Shown here: in pieces, positions 11,755 through 23,700 of the stretch | Layout: the number at the start of each line of letters is the position of its first letter | How positions within the stretch are numbered: the first letter of the stretch is position 1 | Source of the DNA: Mnemiopsis leidyi | Lineage: Eukaryota; Ctenophora; Tentaculata; Lobata; Bolinopsidae | Reading direction: 5' to 3' | Assembly: GCA_000226015.1 (NCBI GenBank) | Contig: JH154786.1 | Span: 1,965-39,525, forward strand | Length of the DNA stretch: 37,561 bases | Translations under genes and position numbers: made by a program | Notes under the pieces: model-generated | Seen by the model: the letters and a program-made list of their open reading frames with translations, nothing else | Told to the model about the DNA's origin: nothing | The model's database searches: none

Positions 11755-14700
11755 ATGGAAAGTCAATACAAAGTCCACCATCTGACAGTTCAGCTGTTAG
11801 CTGCTCTGAACTCAGATCTTCCTCCTGAGACGTTTGTAGAGGAACTCTGCAGGAACAACTCGACGTTCATTGTCTCTCAGGTAGGGAATCGAAAATTTTC
11901 CTAAAGGGGGCTCGGCGATCTAACATTCTATCTGACATTCTATCTGACAACTCAATTTTGTCGCTGTGGCCCCGAATAATTTTCTTAAATCTTTCATTAT
12001 TTTCGCACATTTTATGATTTGTTCCCGTTCAGGCGTCCGTGCACACCGCCAAAAACAAGTTAACCAAGAATGTACAAGAGAAAGGACTAGACCCCGCTGA
12101 GTTTCGAAAAACGTACATGTCTCTCAAGACGAAACAGTTGTTTGAGCTGGACCCTTACACTTACTTTTTGGGGAAGGTACCTTTACTTAGACATACTGAT
12201 TATATGTTTTTGTTTCTGAAAGTGAAGAACAATCTAACTAGAGTAGATACTAGATTTGAAAATCATTACAAAAATAATGATATGTTGTGCCATATTGACG
12301 AACTTGAAGAACAATATATGCCAAACGTGTTATCTATAATTCAATAGTGTTTAGAGGACAAGCGAGTGCTGGACTTCATGGAGAGTGTCGACAGAGTTCC
12401 TAGTTTGGACTCCACTCCTGACGTCAATGCCTCCGACCTCATCCTCGAAACAATCCCTCGTGCACTCTCTCAAAAAGAGGTAGGTAGCTGTTTCCCATTG
12501 TGGTTTCTCAGATTCCAAATTCACGTTTCTTCTTCTTCTTTGTAGGGGGTTGCGACGCTTAAAAGAGATAAGACCGGAACGGCCTTGTGCTCTCTCAAGT
12601 TATGTACATGTAGTTTTGTTAAAGTTTTTTGAGCTCTGGTTATTTCATATCGTCGTTTGTATCAATCAGTGTTGATTGACATTCACGTTTAGAAAGTCCT
12701 GGTCGAGACCGAAATCCTTAAACATTTTAGTGGATCAAGTTCTAGTAGACACTTACAAGGCATAAGCCTTTAAACAGAATATCAGGATTCGGCTGACGGC
12801 TGTTCTTTTGTTAAGGTGGAAGAAGTACGGAATCAATTAGCGATCGTCAAAGCAAACGAAGAGAAAAGAAAAGCCATGCAGTTAAAAAAGCTGCCCAACC
12901 TCGTGGCCAGAACATTGCTAACTAAGGACTTTGTTATTATAGATGAGGAGTACTCCTGCGGACCTCAGCCCCTTCATACCATGACAGCTCTCCAGGTCTG
13001 ACCTTCATTTGTTTTAGGTAATCTGTGTTGGGTTTATTGATGTTTTATCTTTTTAGGTTATCTAATAATAGCTCAGTTTTTAGTGTTTTCAAATCTATGG
13101 TGTCTGAAATTTAATAAGTAATAATGACTTTTTTCAGCAAGAAAATGCGATCGTGGAAGATTTGCTGTACGTTTTGACGGGAATCGAGGGTCAATACATT
13201 CTAGTTGAGCCGTTGGACAGTCCTTTTGGTCAGCGAAGATTCAAACCAATAGTTAGTACCCGTAAATACTAAATAGATTCATTTAATTTGGGTTGAACCG
13301 TAGCTGCCTGTACACCTATGTTATATTAGTGATTAGTCTGTTAAAACCATATCTAAACATTTTAGCTGCATGAATCTTGTCTGCTGATCACAGCTGTTGC
13401 TAAGAATTTTACCTCAATTATTGTTGTGACAACTTCACTACCCCTCAGACTGGGCTGGATCCCGGTATTGGAGGTCTAGTCAACAAGATTCTCCCTCTTT
13501 GTTCCTGCTACTCCATCGTCACCAGATTCCTGGACCACTCCACCAAATACAGCGCCGGGACGGTAATTTTGTAATAAACAATTTTTACAAATAATTTCCA
13601 ATTTAGATCCATCTATATAATACAGACAATTTTCACACAACATTTATTCAATACTGAACACACTAAACTAGTAAGAGGATACAACACATGTCAGGCAAGA
13701 TTGTAAGAGTGAAAGTTGTGGAAGCACTTGATGGTCACCTCCCGAGAAAGGGTGTAAATATAAAAGTTATGATATGATCCATTTACGCAAAGTTGCTGCA
13801 CCAAGGCGATCCAGAAAGTTTCAAAAAAAGTAAAATATAACATGTCCCCAGGTGAATCAGGCCCTGTGTGCGGCTATCAAGACCCTGGTTAAAGAATACG
13901 TTGTTCTTATAGCTCAGTTGGAGGAGCAACACGCCATGGGACAGCTATCGATACAGAAGATGTGGCTCTTCATTCAATCCTGTATCAGTACCTTTTATGT
14001 GAGTACATAACGCTTTATCTGGAAGTCCTCATGATTTTTAATGTTACTTTTCTCTGTATGACTTAGAAATACGATCTTATTTCTTAGTTGTGCAGAGAAA
14101 AGGTACAATAACTGACTAGATGACTATCCCCGGCTACTACAAGTAATTCTTATGTTTTTTCTTCATATTGAAATGAGGTGGTTCCAGGTTGCAACTTGCA
14201 ACCAAAAAACCAAACGCTTCAGCAAATCATTAATTTGGGTCCGTTTTTATTTTTTTCCCCCCTGTCATTTTTGGTACTTTGTTACTTCGAATTCAGATAA
14301 GAAATATCTACTTAAACAACACAATGTAAATTTTCAACTTCAAAAAGAATATGGTAGACATTTTGGTATAAATTTCTCTGGTATAAAGTTCTCAGCTTCC
14401 ATTGTTCATACTAGTAAACTCAAGTACTAGTAAACTCACATATCTTCAATACATTCTATTCCCTTTCCTGGTTTCATGATCAAAGATTGTTCCCTGACAT
14501 CGTCTGAACTTCTGCTGAAAATCCTGTTATTTCTTATCCCTGTTTTGAAATCGTTCATTTTCCTCTTGGTTGGTCTGCGTGCCATGATAACTATGGTAAC
14601 GCACGTGACAGCAAGAAGCACACTGATTAGAGCCACTAAGAATATATAGATTGCTTTCATCAACACTCTTATACCTGAGATAGAAATTCAAATCTTAAAG

Positions 14701-17700
14701 TTGCAATTGTTTAATAAGTTATAACTAGATGTACTTTGTAGATAAATAATGCAAACAAAACAATCAATACACGATGCTTACATTGCTCTATACACACATC
14801 ATTAGGTTCACTCTACTAAATACTAAATGCTCACTATTAAAGGAGTACAAAGTTTGGTCAGGCGAGGGTTCAGTGCAAGCTGGACCCCCAAAACCGGGAG
14901 GACATGTTTCACAAAGGGGTCCAGTCCAGTGTCCCAGACAGTACATTTGGCCCTCATCAGTACATCCAGACTTTCCTGGTCTTACCCTGCACGTGCAGAT
15001 TGGTCCTGCGTAACTTTCGGAACATCTGTTGGTAGTAGCGGTTTGGCTTAAGTTTCTTGTTCGTAGGAACAGGGACGTCAATCTTTCATTACTTTTGATA
15101 GAATAGATTTTCTAAAGCAGTAATAAATATCAGGCAGAAAAGTATTTTAAACTATCACCAGGCAACCGAAAGCAAAGCACCAGGAGTGCTGGAGTCCAGT
15201 AAAGACCATTTTCTTACTTATCGCAGTTAGTGCCGGTCCAGTTGGCAGTACAAGTTTTGGATCCCTGATCACTACACGAGTATTGGAATGTCTCCACACA
15301 TTCCACTGTACATTCTACTCCATACCACCCATCTTCACATTCCCTGCAGTCTTCGCCTGCAAAGTCCAATAGTTAGATTCTTAAGTTGTCCGTCTGATAG
15401 ACCTTTGTCGGAATTGTAGGAGGGTTAAAGTAAATGTTCACGTTTGTCGTTGTAGAAGCTTTTAATAAACATATGTTAATCGTCGTCACCCTTTATCGGG
15501 TTCGGATCATTCACAAGGATTATTTCGGGTGGCTTTATGACTAAACATTCAGCAATTGTGGCTCACGTTTTACCTTTTCTGTTCCCGTTGCAGATTTTGT
15601 TTCCGTTCTTATCACAAGTCCACAATTTGCTGCTTTGATCACAGAAAATATCACACCCGATACCATACCACCCTGCTTGACAGTCACTACAGTTCTTTCC
15701 CGTGAAATGTTCTAAACATTCTCTTTCTCCAGTATCGCTACAGTTCCAAGCAAAACTTGGTTCACAGAAGGTAGTACAGTTGGCACCAAAGTAGTTAGAT
15801 TTACAGATATCACATTGCGAACCAGTCCAGTGACTTTCACAAACTTTCTCTCCAGTTGTAGAGTTACAGGTATATTGACCAGGAACTTCTGTACAGTTTA
15901 CCGAACAGTTCTTGTTGTACCAACCTTTCATACAGTCCGAACAGTTGACTCCTGAAAATTATCAAATTGATAATTTCTACATTTGACCATTGCCTCAGTC
16001 CCTGTAGTCAGTTTTATAAGTCAGAATTATTGATAGGGCCGGGCCGTCAATCCTTAGAGAAGATTCACCTTGTTTATGTCCGTTGCAGATCTTGTCTCCA
16101 TTTTGGTCGCAAGTCCACAAAGTGCTGTTCTTATCACAGAAGGTAGTACAGTTGGCACCAAAGTAGTTAGATTTACAGATATCACATTGCGAACCAGTCC
16201 AGTGACTTTCACAAACTTTCTCTCCAGTTGTAGAGTTACAGGTATATTGACCAGGAATTTCTGTACAGTTTACCGAACAGTCGTCACCATAATATCCTGC
16301 GATTATTGTACTATAATTTTATTATAATTGTCGGCTTCTCTTCCATGAGAAAGCGATCAACATGCATAATGCAGTTGCCCTTAAACGAGAATTACACCGA
16401 CAAGTAGTGGATTCTTCAGCTTGTGCCAGGTATCCTGAATCCAATTTCACCCTCAATATGCATTAAAAAACTTGTCAATTTGATAGATGAACAAGCTCCA
16501 CGTTAAATACCTGTAGGACAAGGGGTAAGAATATCACAGTTTTCCCCAGTCCATCTCCCAAGACACTCTTTAGAACCGTTATTGGAACATGTGTATTGAG
16601 AGGTCGGGACACAGTAGATGTTACAGCTTGTGTTGTAGTAGTTCGGCTTGCAGATATGATCTCCTGAGAAATAAATCCTTTCAAAAATCTAATTTCGTTT
16701 CGTTGAAGGATTCATTCGTGGATGACGGGTGAAAATTAAACAGTTGATACTTATCCCGCTGTTAGTTTAACCGAAATTTCTGCATACCGTTTGCGTCGCA
16801 CGTAAAGTTGCCGCGTGGTTCACAGAACTTGTTGCAGTTTTTGTCGAAGTAGTTCTGTTTGCATCCTGTACAGCCCATTCCTCCCTTGTTGCCTTTACAA
16901 ATCGTCTGGAATAGTAGCATTTTTATAGTTTAAATCCTGGATGGCAAACGTGTTGACTTGGTTGCTGTTCTATTTATATCAAAAGCGCGTACTTCAAGTC
17001 GGTTTAATACCCTCATGGTTTATGTCTACCTGATATTTAATGGTAAAGTATGAGCCCAGCCCTTCATCGTCCGAACTTCTTATACTGTGCTCGATATTGC
17101 TTGTTTGGTTCAGCACAAACAGCACTGTCACGAAGGTGAACACGTTTCTATTTTCGTCTTTAGCTCGCACGTGCAGATACACGTCATCCTGAAGACGACG
17201 ATTTTAGAATTTTCCATTAGTTTTATATAGTTTGCTTCTCTGACATCCTAGTCTTCTTTCAAATTTCATAATCAACATTTAAACTGTGATAGCGGATTCT
17301 GCATAAACAATAACCATGACCAGTCACCACAGCATCACAATTTGAATAATAGTATAAAATCAATATAAATCTTACAATGGTTTAAGTTCTTACCAAAACG
17401 CTTGGGTTTATTCTGATTGGATTGGGTACTCCACTTTTCAATTGATTGTTCCCTAACTTGAAAGTTACCTTGTTGTCCACGTCGAGATTGAATTGATCAG
17501 TGTCTCCCTCTACGTATTTTCTGGTAATATAATATGGGTCAACCACATGATTATTTGACAGAAATGTACAAGTAATAATGATACTCTGAATGTTGTATCC
17601 TTTTGTACTTTTGTAGTTTTCTATCATGAATTGGATAATTATCAATGTTCAGATATGATCCCTTTGCGCCATCCTGGTCATGAAAGCACAGACATTGCAT

Positions 17701-20700
17701 TGCGTACTTACTTAAAAGTTTTGAGACCACGAATTGTAAATTGGAAAGATACAGTACAATTTCGTGAAGATGGGCTGCTAAATTCCAACCAAGTCACATC
17801 GACAGATGAACTTTGTGCTTTAGCTATCTGTGGAGATTTGCTCGGTTCAACAGCAGCACCATCTACTACAGAGAAGGTTCAATATAATTAATAGTGCGAT
17901 CAAAGTTGCTCATTATTTATTAGACAAATTAAATGTTCCAAGAATTTTGAGTATCGACTTTTCATGGGGCAAACAAAAAATTTCGGAAGGTTACCAATAT
18001 TAAAAGAATCGTTAAAAGTAACTTCAGGGTTCTGTCGGCTATTGTTCTCTTCATTGTCTGGATCTTTCAAGGCTTCGTTCAAATCAGACTCGCAAACATC
18101 GAAAAATCTGAAGATCTTCAGTAGTACAAATCAAAGTGTTCTGCTTGTTCTCGGATTGGTGCACCTCACATAACAAGTGAACAAGAATTAAGGAACGACG
18201 TCATGATCAATGTGCATCATGGCAGTAAATAAAAAGGCGCGGTACAAAAATGAATGTGCTAATAATCAAAGTGCTGCGTAAGTGTAATTGAGAAACGCGT
18301 TGGGTAACATTCTAACGCGGAGAATCAAGAATGTCACACATCTCAATGAGTATAGAAATTAATCGACTGAGTAACAATCGACAAAGAAAATTTAGACATG
18401 GAACCACTAAATTAATCCGAGTTGACTCAGCACGCATGCACCAAATTCACTGACACCAGATGAATCGGCATAACCTACTTAGAAGTTAGATTATCGCCTT
18501 TCGGCGTTCGAATTATCATTAAGAGGGAGATAGCATGAAGTCAACAAAGGAGTTGCACGTTCTGTTACTCGAGAAGTTGCCGGTCATTTCATACGTTGAA
18601 AAAGGTCTGATACTTATCTCTTTCATTCACAAGAAGTAATGGACGTTGCTCGAATATCCACAGAATTACGCACTATGAAAAAGCAATAAAAAGTACAATT
18701 TCAGCGGTGGTGCTGCTAAATACCTAGAAATGTTTCAAAACTCGACCGAAATTGAGTGAAACTGAATTATGTGATAAAAGTTTCACTTCCTCACGCAATT
18801 TGAAAACAAAGCCGATTTACGTCGTATTATCGTATTATTTATTCGATTTGTTAAATTGGATCCAACTAGACGGCTAACTTGGTGTATAGGGCGTGAGAAC
18901 TTGTGTCACCGAAATTTTATATATCATGGAAGGTCAAGAGTTTGCATTGATTAGTCGGTTGGGACTTGGCAATGGCTGCTCGTTGGACCTCGGGTCGAGA
19001 CTTGTAAGATTAGATTTTATGGAGATATATTATTAAAATGCAGTCTTATGTACATATTGACTGCTATTATTATTAAGCAATAGTCTTCTGTAATTGAATG
19101 CCCGGGGGTGATAAAGTTAGTCTGTCGTCTGTATGCTATTGCAATGATCCAACTATTGAGATAGCGAGGGCAATGTTTTGGAATAAAAAAAGCGCTTTAC
19201 TAATGCTTTAGTGAAATTTGTTACTAGGAACATAGTTACAAGTGGTGTTCGATTTTTCCACAATCCTACTTTCATATTGTACAGATCTCTGTGTAATTAC
19301 TGCCGAATTTATTCATCTCGAACTGACTTTGTTCAGTTCTCCAAAAACCGTATTTACTCTGGAGCTGATTAGATTGTCAATAATACCTATGTCATTATCT
19401 AGAGCTGATATTGCTGAATATGTAATGATGGTTCCCCTTCCCGGGTGGCTTTTCATTATGGTCACTTTTACAGTTTTCACCCTTGAAATGATCTTAGCGA
19501 ATATAATTTGAAGTTTGAACGATCCAAATAAAAATCTATTTTGTGAAATGTGTTTATGATTTATTTTCAAATCATTGGAACGTAAAATGCTATACAAAAT
19601 TTACAAAAAAACATACACAGAACCATCGAAATAAACAAATTACAATTAAAGTCAAAGATATTTCATTAATACTTATTGCTGCATTACATGTCTTCAATAA
19701 ACTCAATACGAATAGCTGATTCTTGTGACGGAGTCGGTGATGATGATGATGATTCAATAAAATAATGGTTCCTGAATGCTACAGGCTGTGTTGATTGTTC
19801 TGGCTTGATCTTAAGGGACGATAATCTTCGACGGACGACCTTCTTCCCTCCTTTGAACATGCCGTAGAGAGCGATAGCTGAGGCAAGACTGAACAGCACC
19901 CCCGACAGGATGCAGAATACCAGCAGTGATTTGCTTAGCTCTGAAAAGTTAACACGTGAGGGTGATGTCCTGTTTTTCCCGACATTTCTGTGGAGTTAGA
20001 TTATCATGCAGCTAGCTTGCGCACCTTACCGGTGGTTTTATCAGTAAAATATATAAAACCTCGAAAATATTATCCTAGTGCATTTTAATGTTCTAGTGCG
20101 GGTGGTCTTATCATAAGGCGACTTTGTAAGAACTTTGCCTGAACGGCACAAGGATATTATGAAATTAAAGCTAAAACTATTATTAGAACTTGATATTGGA
20201 TCGTGGAACCAAGAAATCAACTGGAACCTAGCTTGAAATTCGAAACAGAAGTTTTATTTCAAAAGAAGTGAAGTGCATACACATGGACACTCACGTGGTA
20301 AGGGCTCCGAGTTTTTCTCTGTGTGGATGGAGCAGTTTGGTCCACTGAACCCTGGAAAACAATGTAAAACTCCCTGCCTATCACACTCTCCTCTCCCTGG
20401 GTCACTTTCACACCAAGTTGTACAGTTAGCTCCGAAATAACCATCGTTACACCTGTGGATAATTGTTTTTCAAAATGTTTAGAATAATTTACAGATGAGA
20501 AATATATATTATATGAACATCTAGAAATAGGAAATTTCAATAACACTTTCAACTGTTTATTGATTAAATGCTTTTGACTGTTACACTTAAAACTGAATCT
20601 ACTTATCGCTGATTTACTGTTTGAAGTGTTACCAAATCGTCCTATCATTAACCTGTCACAGTTAGTGCCGATCCAGTTGGCAGAACAAGTTTTGGATCCC

Positions 20701-23700
20701 TGATCACTACACGAGTATTGGAATGTCTCCACACATTCCACTGTACATTCTACTCCATACCACCCATCTTCACATTCTCTGCAGTCTTCGCCTGCAAGTT
20801 TTCCTGTTAATTTTATCTATTGTTCTTAAGCGGTTCTAAAGCAGTTCTTAAGCCGCTCTTATACGGTTCTTTGATCGGTTCTAAAGCGGTTCTTAAACGG
20901 TTCTTAGGCGGCGGGAGGTGTTTGCCCCATAGGCCATTCTCGGCTAATAGATCTTAATCGGAGGTGCATTAAACTAAAAGCAGCATAATCTACGAAGGAG
21001 GTGATTTCGGTTTACTTAATATTTTTGTAATCAGAATTATTGATAGGGCCGTCAATCCTTAGAGAAGATTTACCTTGTTTATTTCCGTTGCAGATCTTGT
21101 CTCCATTCTGATCGCAAGTCCACAAAGTGCTGTTCTTATCACAGAAGGTAGTACAGTTGGCACCAAAGTAGTTAGATTTACAGATATCACATTGCGAACC
21201 AGTCCAGTAACTTCCACAAACTTTCTCTCCAGTTGTAGAGTTACAGGTATATTGACCAGGAACTTCTGTACAGTTTACCGAACAGTTCTTGTTGTACCAA
21301 CCTTTCATACAATCCGAACAGTTGACTCCTGGGATTATCAAATGAAATGTTATTATATTTGACTTTTGCCTGACTAGCCTCAATCACTATCTGTATTTTT
21401 ATGCCCCCGTTTTGTCAGTTTTTAGTGAATATACTTATTGTGTTACCATTTCTGTTCCCGTTGCAGATTTTGTTTCCGTTCTTATCACAAGTCCACAATT
21501 TGCTGTTATGATCACAGAAAATATCACACCCGATACCATACCACCCTGCTTGACAGTCACTACAGTTCTTTCCTGTGAAATGTTCTAAACATTCTCTTTC
21601 TCCAGTATCGCTACAGTTCCAAGCAAAACTTGGTTCACAGAAGGTAGTACAGTTGGCACCAAAGTAGTTAGATTTACAGATATCACATTGCGAACCAGTC
21701 CAGTGACTTTCACAAACTTTCTCTCCAGTTGTAGAGTTACAGGTATATTGACCAGGAATTTCTGTACAGTTTACCGAACAGTTCTCACCGTAACGACCTG
21801 AAATATTTCATAAATCAATTATGATGAACTGTTGCCAATTGATACGATAATTAAAGGTTCATTGATCTGCTGAGGTGTTGATAACATATACATCAACAGA
21901 TTCGTCTGAGTTATCAGCACGGCTTCATACATTGGTGAGAGCTGAATTTATGATAAACTGATTCCGAAGTAAGATAATAGAAATCACGCCGAACTCTAGC
22001 AGGACATTGCTAGACTGATGCTAAAACACGCCGAACTCTGGGAGGACATTGCTTGACTGATGCTAAAACACGCCGAACTCTGGCAGGACATTGCTAGACT
22101 GATGCTTTAACACGCCGAATTCTGGCAGGACATTGCTTAGAAACTGCTACATGTCTCCTACCTGTAGGACAAGGGGTAAGAATATCACAGTTTTCCCCAG
22201 TCCATCTCCCAAGACACTCTTTAGAACCATTGTTGGAACATGTGTATTGAGAGGTCGGGACACAGAAGATGTTACAGCTTGTGTTGTAGTAGTTCGGCTT
22301 GCAGATATGATCTCCTAGGGGTATACGTTAGTGATAACATCTCTGAATATGATGTGAGACTTATCTAGAATGAGAGAGGATATCTCAAAATGAGCTGTCG
22401 TCGTGATTTCCTTAAAATTGCAAAGAATAGATAAGATGAGATAGATAAATATGTAGTCCTCAAAATGGAGCTATTCTCACCGGAGTTGTTGCAGGTAAAG
22501 TTATTGTAAGGTTGACAGAACTTGGTGCAGTTTGTAGAGTAGTAATCTTGTTTACATCCAGTACAACCTACCCCACTCTGATTACCGTCGCAGTAAACCT
22601 GGCCAGTAGGTGTCATAGACAACGTTTGAGGGGTCACAAATTTCAGCTAATCAGAAGCAAGATAACAGTGTTTTCTAGCTTCTGATTGGTTAAAGTTTGT
22701 GGCCCTACTCCAAAAAAACCTTATATATTGATTGAGAAGTGCCAGACAACCCTCGCACTTGAATTACCTTCGTTATTTTTGAGATGTATACAGCATACAA
22801 AACGATTATAATCTGTTAATTTTCTTCTGTCTGGAGAATAAAACTTTACCTTGTAGGATATTCTGAATAGTCCTGAACCCTCGCGGGTGTTGTAATCGAG
22901 ACGATGATTTGCGTGACTTGTTTTTTGTTTTACGTCTACATACATCTTAAATTCACTTATCAGATCATCGCTTAAATAATCATCGTCCACTACTTTAACT
23001 TTTAGTCGTATATCCTCCTGTTAAATTGAATTATACAGGAAATTGCTTGCTTAAGCTTATTTCAGCCTTGATTTGTTTGTTTGCGTTAATTAGTTTCGAT
23101 TGAAATTTGGCGAATTTCTTAACAGGCTTCTACAAAATCAGTAAGGTTAACTTACCACGTGATTTAAATTTATTGCTATCGGATTGAATACCCCGGACTT
23201 CAATGCATCGTTTCCTGTTCTAAAGTTGACGTTTTTGCCCGCGTCTGCCGTGAATGAATCTGTTTTAATCTTTAGGTATTCTCTGTGGACGAGATGAAAT
23301 TAAATGCCTTATCATGGACGACATAATATACTACTCGTTCATATGACTATTGACTTGCTATCAAAGATCACCTGAACTATCTGTACTTGTAACCATTATA
23401 TCCCTACTTAATCCATCTCACACAATGAGTTCAATATATATTGCTCTCTCGATTCACCAAATTAGCTTACTTGCCAGAAGAGACTCCTTCAAAGGATAGA
23501 GTGAACTGAAAGTCACATTGGAACGCTGACAACCCTAGTGAACAGATGGTCGTATCATTGTGATACTTCATCAAGGTGACATCCACCGCAGCCCCCTCTG
23601 CACACTTATCCTGTAAAGCTGGTTGTGGATATGGGTGATCCGGTGATACAACTAACAACCGTTTTCTTAAGAAGCAGGACACTCGACATCGTTCACATGT

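Noticed and set aside
17631-18005. Possible class II histone deacetylase fragment (LRHPGHEST and a stretch like LLDKLNVPRILSIDF).
   Set aside because: The two motifs are too far apart and in different frames compared with HDACs, the catalytic HH is absent, and the similarity is short. Chance resemblance is more likely.
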